The position numbers and the translations under genes are program-made. A stretch of 64,000 nt of DNA from Parietaria judaica. Lineage: Eukaryota; Streptophyta; Magnoliopsida; Rosales; Urticaceae. This document shows, in pieces, positions 34,344 through 47,223 of this stretch (position 1 is its first letter; each line of letters opens with the position of its first letter). The DNA is taken from NCBI GenBank assembly GCA_954871525.1, contig OX940865.1, positions 26,830,420 to 26,894,419 of the forward strand, read 5' to 3'. Below the pieces are notes generated by a model, which worked only from the letters and a program-made list of their open reading frames with translations, made no database searches and was not told the DNA's origin.

Positions 34344-37300
34344 TCATACTCGCAGCTTTTTTCCCGGTTGCGGATCGTCGTCATCATCGTAGTGACCGCC
34401 CTCGTCATTCCCGTCCTTTTCCATCTTCTTTCTGGATAGAATCTTATTGATCTTGTGAAGCTCGTTGTTGAGCTTCTGGTCTTTGTTCTGCTTCCGAGTC
34501 TTCCTACCGTCTTGCATTTTCACGCCGAATTGAAACGCGGCCTTCGGCATTGCTTCCTTTTGTTCGTTGTATGTTGCCCACTCCTCTTCGGTTTCGAAGT
34601 CCCACCGGTGAAGTCGGCCCTTCGCCTATGAGAAAGTAATCATCCGTTATAATTTGAACCGAACACAAAATTCACAAGCCATCCACTGACTTTGAATTAA
34701 CTTACCCGTCCACCCATGTCCATTTTCGATAGGTCGCCCTCATCGTCGCTCTCAACAACCTCTCGGTGATACTCCTGATAACCCGGGTAACACTCGGAAT
34801 AACTTTCCGAGATAAAATTGGGATCCTTTTCCCGAGCATCTTTCTCCCTCAACTGTTGGAGTCTCTCGTCGTCTCGCTTGAAGACTGACCCCAAACCTCG
34901 GTCCTTCTCTTCTTGAGTCATAAAGTGCGGATCTTGTAGAGACTGCCCGTCATTGCCCTCCACGTTCTGCTCCATATATTGCTCGGAATAAGCCATTTGA
35001 TCCGCATATGGGTATTCTTGCCACTCGGCTTGGTAGGCATTGTTAGCAAATGTTTGATTCTGCATCGCATCGTACCCGCTCTGGAACCAAAAAACAGAAT
35101 ACAAATGTATTCAACTTTTTCTGATTGATATGTAACCTGTTCCTATTTGTATACAAAATAGATTATATTAAAACTGACATACCGTTTCTTGCCATTCTAG
35201 AGGTAGAGCAGTTGGTGGGACCGGACCGTACACGGGTTCTGTATAGTCCGAAGCTGTCTCCTTATTTCTTGGAGATTCTTCCATATCCTCAGAGAGAGGA
35301 CTTTGGCTCGGATCGTCTGTGATGGGAGCCGCATATTCTACGCCTTCTCCGACAAAAATGTCATCTTCTTCGACTCTGGCCACAATTGGGGCTTGTCTCT
35401 CTCTTGACTCTGTCGGGTTTTTCCTCAAAGGAGGTGGCGGGGGCAAGATCTCACGCTCGGTTCTATTATCGGGCTTTGGCTTATCCTCTTCTTCGTATAC
35501 ATTATTCACAACAGAAATCTTTCCTGCAATTAAAACAGCGATAGTGAATATTTTTGTTATCAAATATAAACAAGACTTGCAGGTCATAGTATCGCGACCG
35601 TAGCGGGTAAAGAAAACTCGAAATGAATTTCTTAACTACACATCAAACTGTGAACTAAAAGCTTGATTAAGTTATTTGATTCTACGAGCAAGTTGGCATG
35701 CGATCGTGTGATAGACGGAACTTTAAGCAAAAACCTAATAAAACACGAAAGCACACGGCTGCGCCCCTAAGAGTTGACCACAAAAACTACCTTTTGCATC
35801 TTTATCCTTCTTTTTCTTTTTCAGAACTTTCCCAGAAGATCCAAGGCGTAAATATGTCATAATTTTAGCAATTCGATCCAGCACAGATCCGTCAAAACTT
35901 ACTGTAACCATTTCCTGTGAAAACAAATATTTACATGTAGTTTAGAAAGAAAAAAAAAAGTTAAATCACTAAGGAGGCATAGCTGAAGAGATTAAGAAGA
36001 TTGAACCTCGAGCTGTGGACAATCAGCTTTGCTTCTCTGCAGAGTGGTTGGAATGTCGTGTGAATATCCGTTTTCCTGGTATGAAAAGAAGCAGGAGAAG
36101 TAAAAAGTTAAATACAGCTGTGCTCAATAGATAACTTACGTATACTTTAGCCTCGTAATTAGTTTTTAATTGTACCAGTTTGAAAACCTATGGTTAAGAA
36201 ATAAATCTCTTTTAGTTCTATAAAGTCCGAAAGATGGCACCGGTTTTGAAAACGTCAAAAAACCGGTACCATTTACCGGCTTCACCCCTAACTACGAGTC
36301 TTCAGCTGCACTGAAATGTCGACATAAAGTAAATTGCATAGTGAAACTCTACGACATGTAGTGAAAATTAAATCTGAAACTTAGTGACTTACCATGTTGT
36401 AAATCAACGACATCCGACCAGGAAGGAACATTTCGTTTGACTTTATAACATTCTGAGGCTTCACAATCCATTTATAGACTGACTGCAGAGCATAAATTAG
36501 TCAATGATGAGCATTCCGTGGTCTAAAAGATGTACTCGACACTTGTATAGAAAAAAGAAAAGAAAAGAAAAAAACCTTTGCCGTTGCAGTGCGAAACGAT
36601 ACTTGTAGGTCTTCCTGAGATGGCCTGCACTCGAACAACAAATATATGTCACTGCAAGTTTTATTACTGATTTACCAGCAAAATCCAGATCCTTTTTCAT
36701 CGCCATCAAAGATATTGCAAGAATGTTGCCTGATGTGACGGACGAACAGAATCGTCAAATAAGATAAAGGAACAAACGAAAAGCTATCAGAGCAATAAGA
36801 ATTGAATGCCTAAATACGATAGTTCCCTTGCTGGAGAAAGAAGAGGCAAGTGCCAGCTAGGCATTGCAACGCGATTTTTTCTCGAATATTGGGACGTAGG
36901 TGGGGAAGTGTACAATTCTTAATGTACGAGGTTTCTTACTACTATATCAAACATGGTGGACAACAATGGATATGCTGCTTTGAAATGTAAGAAAAAAAGG
37001 TTAAAAAATTACCTAAACTTGGCATCCGCTTCATCTCCAGAATCCGGTTTCTTGTCAATTTCACTTCGTATTTTGTTAAGCAGGGCATAATCCAATCCTT
37101 TGACCAAATGTGTGTGTTCCACGTCACCTGAGCAAACATAACATAGACTTATGAGATAAGCAAATGGTTTAGCAAAAAAGCCCTTTCCCTTAAAAATAAA
37201 GTTCATACTTTATAGTACGGGACAAAGGAGAACCTTAAAGCATATAATTCAACCTTAAAGCATATAATTCGTACATATATCGATGTGAAGTGGAATAGTA

Positions 37301-38181
37301 ACGACTAACAAAAATGAACCATCTATACAATTCCTCTTAAAATCAAGCATTACAAAATTACACTGAGATATAGCTCCGGTCTTCTAACTATTATAACAAG
37401 AGCAAGACCGGTGAGGTTCTTAACAGCCACCACACTAGTATGAAAAATGCAGTTAAATGGCAATTGCAAAAGCGTCTAGAGGTTCGAAACTTCAAACAAT
37501 CAGGCACTCTCTGCCATTTCTGGGATTTTTCCTATCATTCGAACGACACATATCACGGTCAATGCACGCGTAGTATATAGTGAAAATGTGTATGGTACTA
37601 CTTTTTATTTCTCTTAAGCTAAGCTCAAATGATCACCAATATCAAACACGAGCAAAAAGAGAGCAAACCTCCAAGATATTTGCTCTTCTCGATGGACAAT
37701 TTGTGAGCTTCGTCTGCCCTGAGAAGTGAGCGCATATTTACGTAAGCCATAACCAGAGAAAAACGAGAAACCCTAGCTTCCAATAACCACAAAGAATACG
37801 AAAGCGAAATCGGAGAAAATCGCGCTAACCTTATGTCAACCGTTCCCGGAGGAGCGACGGCGTGGAAAGAACCTAGCTCGGTGAGCTCGTAATCGGGGTT
37901 CTGGTCTTCCCTTCGCTCCTTCGCTCGGTCCCTGTACTTCGGCAATTCCGGCGGCTCCGGTTTCTCCTCTCTGCGCAAGAAATTTCCGCCATAACCACAA
38001 AATTCAAGCTCAATCAAACAAACCAAAAATTTCACAAATCAAAACAATTTGAGTTCGTTTTTTCTGCGGCGATTCTCAGATTCCGACTCGCGAAATGCAA
38101 ATGGAAACCTAGTTGAATTGAATTGAATACTCACTTGCGACGAGCAGATTTCTCCTTGTGGTTCTTCTTCGCCGAAGTCAT
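34344..38181 (-). CDS. SMU2: SMU2/RED-family splicing factor
   Basis: Eleven exons: 38181-38135, 37970-37830, 37718-37669, 37127-37013, 36624-36576, 36482-36393, 36075-36007, 35914-35791, 35523-35183, 35080-34706 and 34625-34344. All have GT-AG introns and the frame is kept, giving 560 residues. N-terminal hallmarks are PKYRDRAKERREDQN, SIEKSKYLGGDVEHTHLVKG and LDYALLNKIRSEI, then FLPGRMSLIYNM. The C-terminus has SYSECYPGYQEY, DLSKMDMGGRAKGRLHRWDF and EAMPKAAFQFGVKMQDGRKT. This is the RED_N...RED_C order of SMU2 (human IK/RED). Family knowledge: SMU2 pairs with SMU1 in the nucleus, joins the spliceosome B complex and affects splice-site choice. The middle exon (35523-35183) is acidic, proline-rich and variable. 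The start is the first ATG of a lysine-rich N-terminus typical of the family. Confidence 0.95.
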
Positions 38182-38662
38182 GGCTTCGAAGATCAGAGCA
38201 AAATCTTCGAGATTTTCAGTGACAGAGACGAACCAGTAATAGGGACGATGGTAATTGGCTATTTTAAGTGATGAGCAGTAATGCCCTAAACTTCGAGTAT
38301 TGATGCAATTTGGTCTTTGAATTTAATTTTTTTGCAGTAATACCCTTTATAGTTTTTTAATTATGTGCAACACATGGAGATAACGGAGCGAAAACACATG
38401 GATGATGGATCACCCATGCAGAGTCGGTCACATACAGTTTTTCGACCTTGTCGCGGCCGCCGATAACCTTTCAACGGAGCTACGTGCCAAAAGTCGGGAC
38501 CGGATAAAACTTTTTATATTTAGAAGTTTACAAATATATATATATGTGTGCGCGCGCATAAACGCCATTCTAAGCCGCTAGGATAAGTAATTGTCGCGGA
38601 TCGTTTCTTCCGACCGTTGGCCACCGTTACTAGCACATTTTTTAGAGTAACTATTAATTTAA
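38182..38662. other. 5' region of SMU2 and spacer
   Basis: It contains the SMU2 leader and probable promoter. No clear TATA box was seen. A GC-richer stretch with tgcgcgcgc lies at about 38546, and 38653-38662 is the target duplication of the next element. Confidence 0.5.
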
Positions 38663-39866
38663 GGGTAAATGAAAGAAATGCCCATTTGTAACACAACATT
38701 TAAGAAAAATGCCCATTTCTATTTTCGGTAAAAATAACCACCAACAAAATAAATTGTAGACCAATATACCCTCTTAATATTTGGCGTTTTTTTTTTAATG
38801 AAGTGTAAAAAAAGACGTGTTTTATTTAATTAATTATAATTAAATAAATATTCTGTTTAACTACGTTGGATTTGAATCAAAACAATTTTTCTCCTAAAAA
38901 GTAGCAAATAATAACTGACTATATTTATCCATCCATAATTAAAATACAAATAAAAATCCCTACTATTTAGCATTTGAAACGATTAAAATTTTGATTAAAA
39001 TTTTAATCATGTTTAATCTTAAATTCGTTTTTTTAATTAAAATAAAAAACAAAAATTTTCCTTAAATATAGCCGACTGAATAAATTAAAAATAAATATCC
39101 CCTATTAATCATGTTATTTTAAAATCACGTTTAATCCACCCTATTTTACTATTCAAAACAAAATCTTATTTTCACGTTATTTTCTTTGTTAATCAAATTT
39201 TCAAAAATAGAAATCCTATTATTTCAGCCTTTTTTTACGTAACTGAATTTACGAATCTGTAATTATTTTTACGATTTTGTATTTTTATGTATCTATATTT
39301 ACGATCATGTGTTTTTATGTAACTAAGATTACGTAAATATATTTACGATTCTAAATTTACGATTCTGTATTTTTACGTAACTATATTTACTATTCATCAT
39401 CCCATATTTACACAAATCGTCCAATATCAACCTGTAATTTTAATTACCAAAATTGTATATTATTTACCAATACTTAGTACGGTGAATGTTTGTGCAAGTC
39501 GTAAAAATCAACATGAATTCGGTATATATATACCAATATCAAACTGGAAATTAAATTACCAAAAATTGTATACATATATACCAATACTTAAATTACGTAA
39601 ATTATGATTTGTTTACTGTACTTAATGGTAAATATATATACAATTGATATTATCATATCCTAACATCATAAAAAATTACGATAAAAATTAGTAAAAAACC
39701 AATATTCAATTTGATTCAAAACATCATGTGTAAATATATATACAAATTTCTTAATTAAATTTGTAAATATATGCATAACTGATTCTAAACATCCCTTAAT
39801 TAAATTTCAAATATTTTCATCGTATTATTTACTGTTAAAACGAATTTCTTTCCTTAAAAATAGCTA

Positions 39867-40893
39867 ATTACATAAAATCATTTAGTTTCCTTATAAATAG
39901 CTAAATATCGTAGAGAGAGAGAGAGAAACGTGTGTGTGATAGAGAGAGAAAGTGGTTTTAAATTTGAATTAATTATAAAATATTTTTAAAATTAAATATA
40001 ATAATTAATGGCTGAGTCAACCGTCATAATTGTTATTTTAAAATTTTCGAATTAAAAATATTAATAAATAAATAAAACGAAAATTAAAAACAGTAATTAG
40101 GGATAAAATGGTCCAAAATAATTTATTAATGGGTATAAATTAGTTTTTTGAAACTATGGGCATTTTTCATAAACCTTACGTGTTTTTTTGGGCATTTTGT
40201 GGGTTTTCTATTACATAAAATCATTTAGTTTCCTTATAAATAGCTAAATATCGTAGAGAGAGAGAGAGAAACGTGTGTGTGATAGAGAGAGAAAGTGGTT
40301 TTAAATTTGAATTAATTATAAAATATTTTTAAAATTAAATATAATAATTAATGGCTGAGTCAACCGTCATAATTGTTATTTTAAAATTTTCGAATTAAAA
40401 ATATTAATAAATAAATAAAACGAAAATTAAAAACAGTAATTAGGGATAAAATGGTCCAAAATAATTTATTAATGGGTATAAATTAGTTTTTTGAAACTAT
40501 GGGCATTTTTCATAAACCTTACGTGTTTTTTGGGCATTTTGTGGGTTTTCTATTACATAAAATCATTTAGTTTCCTTATAAATAGCTAAATATCGTAGAG
40601 AGAGAGAGAGAAACGTGTGTGTGATAGAGAGAGAAAGTGGTTTTAAATTTGAATTAATTATAAAATATTTTTAAAATTAAATATAATAATTAATGGCTGA
40701 GTCAACCGTCATAATTGTTATTTTAAAATTTTCGAATTAAAAATATTAATAAATAAATAAAACGAAAATTAAAAACAGTAATTAGGGATAAAATGGTCCA
40801 AAATAATTTATTAATGGGTATAAATTAGTTTTTTGAAACTATGGGCATTTTTCATAAACCTTACGTGTTTTTTGGGCATTTTGTGGGTTTTCT
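39867..40893. repeat. Three tandem copies (343, 342, 342 bp) of the element's end
   Basis: Units run 39867-40209, 40210-40551 and 40552-40893. Each begins attacataaaatcattta and ends gggcattttgtgggttttct. They are almost identical; the only difference I saw is a T-run length. Each contains a gagagagaga run and the subterminal ggtccaaaataatt, so each unit is one terminal domain of the element. Confidence 0.95.
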
Positions 40894-41199
40894 AATTAAA
40901 TAAATATTCAGTTAATTGGTCGATGGAAGTTTAAATTCAAAAACTGATTATCTCCTTAAAAGTAGCAAATGAGATAACTGAATCATATTTATCCTACCTT
41001 AATTATTTTTGGAATAAAAATCCCTATAAATCAGATTTTTAACGGCTGAAATTAAATAACAAAATTTCAAAATAAATTCAAAAATAATTGGTATATTTGT
41101 CCGGCATTTTATTTTGGGACTGAAACATATTTGCAAAAGAATTTTTTCAGAAAACCATTTTTTCAGAAGGATCGTTCGATTGATTTGTGAGTATGTTTA

Positions 41200-41900
41200 C
41201 GTATATCATTTTCAATATTCACCTGTATATTTATATACCAAATTAAAACTATAATTTAATATACAGACGATTCTGTAAATACATATAAAAGTCTTGTGAT
41301 TACATATATCAATTTAAAGTTTAAACTGTATATCAAAATAACGAATTATCTGTAAATTAAATTACAAAACTTAAACTCGAATATGTAATCCCATTTACGT
41401 CTTCAGCACGTAACACATACAGATATTAATTTGAAACTGTAAACTGTAAATTAAATAACGAATCTTGTATATGTATATACGAATACTTTTTACGGGAACC
41501 GTTGGTAAATTAATATATGAATCATGTATATATATCTGTATATAATAACCATTTTCAAATTGTAAATTAATATACGAATCTTGCATATGTATATACGAAT
41601 ATTTTGTACAGTAACCGTTGGTAAATTAATATACTAATCATGTATATATATATATATATATATATAAACCAATTTTAAACTGTAAATATATATACAAAAA
41701 CTCTAAAAATTGTATAAAAAATAATGTAAAAAAACTGTAAATACTGTAAATTTACATGCAAAAACTTAAAAAAAAAAACTGTATATACTATAAATATATA
41801 AAAATTGTAAATATATATACAAAAATTGTAAAAAAATGAAAATATATAAACCAATTTAAAAATCGTAAATATATGTACAACAACTGTAAAAAAAATTACA
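41200..41900. repeat. Degenerate tandem tract, motif gtaaattaatatacgaat
   Basis: Words such as gtaaattaatatacgaatc, tgtatatgtatatacgaat and accgttggtaaattaat recur imperfectly, with a (TA)n run at about 41644-41666. Same style as the tracts in the two sister elements. Confidence 0.6.
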
Positions 41901-42420
41901 GTTACGAGCGAGAGTTTGACGTGGAAGATAGCCGAATCGCAGTCGTCACCTCCTTGCCACACTTCACTCTGATCCCGACGCGGCTGGCCGAGTCGACGAC
42001 GACTATGAAGACCTTGGAGGTAATTTTGTGACCGGGACCCATTTATCCTCCTCCTCGCGACGGCCAGCACAGAGGCGACGGCCTCCGCAGCCACGGTCGT
42101 CGAAGCCATGCCTGATGCCGCCACGTTCTCCGCCCGAATCCGGCGATGGAGGTCAATCCGACGAGGATATCGTCACCACGATCTTCGCGGTGAAAAAATA
42201 CGCTACTGAGGCGCGGCGCGACATGGATTGCGACGGCAAGCAGTGAGGGGACGGGACGACGAGTGCAGAGGATAACGAGATATTGAAGACGATGGAGAGT
42301 CGATGGAGAAGACGTGAGGGGACGGCATCAACAGCGAGCGGAGAGGTTGACGGCGACAAAAAATTGAAGCAGATGAATGTCAATGACGGGTGAGAGAAAC
42401 GAAGGTAAAAGTTGAGGTGG
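41900..42420. pseudogene. GC-rich foreign fragment inside the Mutator-like element, origin not identified
   Basis: The stretch contrasts sharply in base composition with the AT-rich element around it. It contains open frames on both strands: minus, alanine-rich from about 42124; plus, reading GDGGQSDEDIVTTIFAVKKY at about 42144-42203. None matched a family I recognise. By position and composition it resembles the captured MinD and TIR fragments in the sister elements. Confidence 0.5.
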
Positions 42421-42690
42421 TTGAGGAAATAAATGTGTTTGAATTTTGATTAATTATAGAATATTTTTAAATTAAATATGATAATTAATAGCTGAGTCAA
42501 ACGTAATAATTGCTATTTAAAATTTTTCGATTTAAAAGATAATAAATAAATAAAACGAAAATTAGAAACTGTAATTAGGGATAAAATGGTCCAAAATAGT
42601 TCATTATAAAATAGTTTTATAAAACTATGGGCATTTTTCATAAACCTTGGGTGTTTTTTTGGGCAGTTTGTGGGTTTTCTATTTATTTAA

Positions 42691-45600
42691 TTATATATTT
42701 CTAGATCTATAAAAGTTTCGACTTATCAGTTTTCGAATAATTTGACTCGTTGATTAGTCTTATAATTTAATATATTAATCAATAATCATGTACTTAATTA
42801 GTAGGAAAAAATTATGTGCTGTGCGAGTAAGTTAAAATTTTTTAATAGAGATAAATATTTGTTTTCTTTTTTGCTTTTATTTTCACACAACCGAGAGAAT
42901 CCACCGGGCCTGGAACAAGGCCCTGTTAAGTGGGCCCGCTGTGGGCCTATAACGCCTCAAAGGCTATAGACTTCTTTTCTATAGCCCACAACCACAACCT
43001 ATACTCGCTTAATTTTTTATTTTTTTTAGTCTACTTTTGTTTCTATTTTTATAAACAAAATTATTTTCCCTATTCTATTATGTTGGTGTAATAATAATTT
43101 ATAACATATTATGATTTAAAATAACATTCAAACAAGCATAATCATAACCGCCACAAGTTTCTTAATCTTAAAGTAATAAGTGTTTGAATAGACTGTTGTG
43201 ATCTAGACTTAATATATACAATATAGAATATAGATACACGTTTTGATTATTTGATTTTTTTGATTTTTTAATTTTTTTTTTTGTGATCTAGATTCTAGAA
43301 TATATAAATTTTGGAAAAGTAGACCGTAAAAATCAAATAATATAATCTAAATTTGTATGAGTGGCTTTATGGTTGATTATATCATGGGTAATTGGACACA
43401 TTTGAATATTTCTTAGACTACAAATATTCAAAATCCTAATTTTGCATTGAAGTGGTATAAAGATTGGACGTTAAGTCGTTAACAAATAGAAGTTTCATAG
43501 ATACATGTTAAATAATTTATTCTCTTAATTCAACCACTTTCTACACCTTTGATCCTTCCAATAATGTCTTGTTTTTTAAAGGAAAGTTAAAAAATATTAC
43601 AAATTTGTGACGTGTCTCCTTCTTTTCAGCACCAAATTATTATAGTTTTATGAATGACTTGTTACATTTCAAAATAACATTTGTTATACTTATTGCAATG
43701 TAAAGTCCAAAACAATATTATTCCCAATTAACCTAGTTGTGTTTTGTTTTGTTATGTGATCTGTCTGTCTCTAAACGCCTAAAGGCGGGAAGCCTTTGTT
43801 CCTATTAGAATCAATAAGTGTTATATAAAAATATACATGTATATGATTTATTAGCATTAATGTCTCCAAATCCTGCTCATTTATTATACTTTGCCCCTTC
43901 AATTTTATTTTTTAGCAGAAATCCCCCCTTTCCCCAAACTTTCAGAAAGTGAAAATGTACTCCTAGCTCATAAAAATCAACAGACTAATGTTAACATAGT
44001 ACGCAACACACGGTTTATTTAAAATATTTTAGTCAATATATTATATTTTCTTCAATTTCGCGAGGCTTCAATCTTTATTTTTCTTCACCAAAAGTATTAA
44101 CAATTCAGCTTTACTCACAAATCAAATATTACACAAAACTTATTTTCGCAACTAACCTAAACGATAAATACACTCGAATAAAGCCCAATTTCGCCCCACA
44201 CGTTAATTACTTTCCGCCCTTTTTAATTTATAAGGGACGATTGTTACTTGTTTGAAATTTAAGAGGCATTGATGTAAAAAAAATAAGGGACATTATTGCC
44301 AATTAATCCTAATACAATTATATATTTGTGTGTGTTTGGCAATTTTTGGACGGTTTGGGTGGTTTATGCATATGTGTGTATCATGTGATTAGGCGTCTAA
44401 ATCACTACTTGTATGGTGTAATAACATTATAATCATTGTTTTTTTTTTTAAATATCCATAATATAATCAAGGTTTTAGCTGTACCTAAGCTGTTTTTTAG
44501 TCCTCGAACTTGGTCAATTATCATAAAATATTTGGTAAAAACGGCTAAAAGTATGCACTAATCCACACGAAACGGGACGAATAAACTCGTTGTGTATGTG
44601 GCACAAATTAGTTGGTTAAATATATTTCAAACCAAAAGACAAGCATCATATGTATTTAAATAATAATTGTTGTATAGAATTTTTACAATCCTCGTTGATT
44701 TTGTCTATGTTTCTCTGATTTTTTTGACCAACAATCATTGCCCACGTGCTTAACGAGGATATGAGGGGTGGTAATTTAATAATAATAATAAAAAAAAAAT
44801 TAATCTTTTGGTATTTTAATATAAGTTTATAATGGTGTATTTTTATTTTCGTAGAAATATATTTGTATTTTAAAAAGTAATATTAATATTTATTTTTTGT
44901 TTTAATCATTTGCACAAATAAATAAAAAGAATTAACCCGTATACTGATGATTAATAATTTTTACTTTTTGAAAAATAAATAATATACTATATTTTTGCTC
45001 ATAATGAAACTACTTTTAGTCTGTAAGCATATTAAAATAAATTTTAAGTAAATTTTAAGTTTTGAAAGAAAAAAATGGTCGGAGTTATTTTTTTTTTAAA
45101 AAAACTACATTTTAGTTGTATTTGAAAATTAAATGTATGTTTTTTTTGTATTGTTGAGGTGAAAAATCATCTCCGCAATTACGGAGTTACGATTGGTGTA
45201 ATTTCGTGTTTAGATTAACTCATAATTCGGATCTTCCCGTTAAAACTAAATCACGTTGAATGAGAAGGGTTTTTGAAATTAGTAGGATAACTTTTTTGAA
45301 TTTCAATGTCAAAATATCGTATATCTTTTTATAAGGATTTTCCCTCCTCTTTTTACATGGCTCAACTCATTATTTGTAGATATTGATAATTCAAATCGAA
45401 CCTCATAAATGGTCGGTTGCAAATGTGTTTGATTCCCTTATAATTGCAAGACTGTAACTGTGGGCGTGAACGTTGTCTTCAGCCCTGAAGCGTCGCTCGT
45501 GCTGCGTTAATTACTATGCGCTTATGTTCGTCTTTTGTCTGCTCCTGGGCCTCGTCTTGAGATAGTGCTTCGTCGCTGAATTGGCTTATCTCTTCCTTGA

Positions 45601-46713
45601 CTGGCGATGAGCTCCATCGATGAGGTTCCATCGACGAGGTTATGTCAATGTACGTTTCTTCATCGATGGGAATCCTCATCTCGCATCTTCTTCTTAAGTG
45701 TTTACTTTCTCTCTAGTTGGCTCTTCTTGATCTGATCAGTTGGGCCATTTTTGGTATTGGGCTCTTGTGATTGAAGCCCAATATTATAAACAATGGAGTT
45801 AGATTTCTCGTATCAATACAAATTGGCGTAGACAAAGTCGTACCTCAACAAGTATAAAAAAGAGTACATAAAATTAAATTTACTTTTAAATATGATATTT
45901 TTAGTGAATAAAGTCAATTTTGTTATAATTACGAGTTAAGCGCGTGATGGTGATGATAGATGGATTTGGTATATACTTTTTCGGTTGGCGTATGAAAGAG
46001 GTAAAATGGCATTGGAATAATTAATTAAATCACGTATATGATTTGTCGATTGAATTGAATGAACTTGATAAACACAAAGCCATCTATTTTATTTGGACGT
46101 ATATAGTTTCCATCTTTTTAATATTTAAAATAAAAGTAACAATATAGAGACTGATCGTCTAGCCTTTATGAAAAAATGTTCGGTTTTATCGATAAATATT
46201 TTAGAATAATTTGGTTAATGCGATTATTGACGATCATCTTTATAAATTAACAGTATTTTATAAATTTGTTAAGAATTTATCGAAATTTTTAACGATTATT
46301 TCACTTTTCTATCGATACCTGATGAACTAACGATTACTTATATATTAAATAACTAAATAATACTTAATTGTGATTTTTATGATAGTCACGAATAAGCGAG
46401 AATTGAATCAATGCTTTGAAGTTTGAACCATAGTTTATTATTAAAAAATAAATAAAACGAGAAAAGAACAGAGTCTTAACCTGTAATAACATATTACAAA
46501 TTAAAATTCAAGGTGCAAATGGTACAATGATAAAGTTAATAGGACATTACTGTTAATTACTCTTATTTAACTAACATCGAATAAAATTACATTTTAGAAT
46601 TATCGTATTTTCAATTCTAAAAAAATTATCTATGTTTTTTTTTTTCTTCATCAAAATTTCAATTGTTTTTATGACATAAAAACCCAAATGTCATATAAGT
46701 GCGTCAATATATT
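42691..46713. other. AT-rich intergenic region
   Basis: No gene recognised. Around 42900-43000 there is a GC-richer tract with gggccc words. At about 43880-44310 imperfect inverted ends (tttgccccttcaatttta and the complement of taagggacattattgcc) suggest a decayed MITE. At about 45430-45800 a GC-richer block has a 66-codon minus-strand frame of no known family and may be part of an old LTR element. Confidence 0.4.
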
Positions 46714-47215
46714 CAAAGGCGGAGCTATGTGGGGCCTAGTGTATGTCCAGACACCACCTGAAAACGTGAAAAATATTAAAATAATAGTGTTTGAGCAAAA
46801 TATATATATATATCATTATAATATTTTATGAGCCCAAATAAAATGTTATAGAGCATTCAGCCGAATTGGCAAAAGTGTTTTTCTCAAGAGAGAGGACTTG
46901 AGTTCAACTCTTGGGCTAGCATAGTTTTTGTTTATTTTTCTTTCTAACTTTTAAGCTTTTTTTTTTTATTTATTTCTTTTTCGTTATTAAAAATATATAG
47001 ATGCATTTTTATACTCGCTTATTATATTATTAAAAATATTATATTTACTATTTATTATATGGATACATTATTATACATAAAAATATAGATAACAATTTTC
47101 TTTATATATATAGATTATAATGTCGTTATTGATTGTTGTTAATTGTATGCTTGATTTTTTTTATTAAAAAATTTTATAAGGCACCACTTGAATTGAAATC
47201 CTGGCTCCGCCACTG
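46714..47215. mobile_element. hAT MITE with perfect 8-bp target duplication
   Basis: Flanked by aatatatt (46706-46713 and 47216-47223). The right end reads gaaatcctggctccgccactg, the same terminus as the hAT element at 24481. The left end caaaggcggagctatg is a diverged inverted partner. The second subterminal word caccacctgaaa pairs with gcaccacttgaatt. No coding capacity. It contains a tRNA-like segment. Confidence 0.88.
46850..46925 (+). other. tRNA-like segment inside the hAT MITE
   Basis: The segment includes an A-box-like agccgaattggc (46859-46870) and a B-box-like agttcaactc (46901-46910), with 30 bp between them. It lacks a clean acceptor stem, so I call it SINE-like rather than a tRNA gene. 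Confidence 0.45.
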
Positions 47216-47223
47216 AATATATT

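Larger units (their letters stand above)
38663..42680. mobile_element. Non-TIR Mutator-like element, copy 3, with triplicated end
   Basis: The flanks attaatttaa (38653-38662) and atttatttaa (42681-42690) form a 9/10 duplication. The left end gggtaaatgaaagaaatgcc and right end gggcagtttgtgggttttct correspond, in reverse orientation, to the ends of the elements at 17292 and 26710. Inside, the right-type end (ggtccaaaata, then atgggcatttttcataaacc) appears four times: three in a tandem array (39867-40893) and once at the true border. The interior also has short-motif tracts and a GC-rich foreign segment. No transposase was found. Confidence 0.85.

Noticed and set aside
17292..42680. Helitron family
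   Set aside because: Gene capture suggested Helitrons, but the elements have 9-10 bp target duplications and no 3' hairpin with CTRR end was seen.
45479..45679. 66-codon minus-strand open frame
   Set aside because: No known domain and no start context or splice partners; it might be a retroelement remnant.
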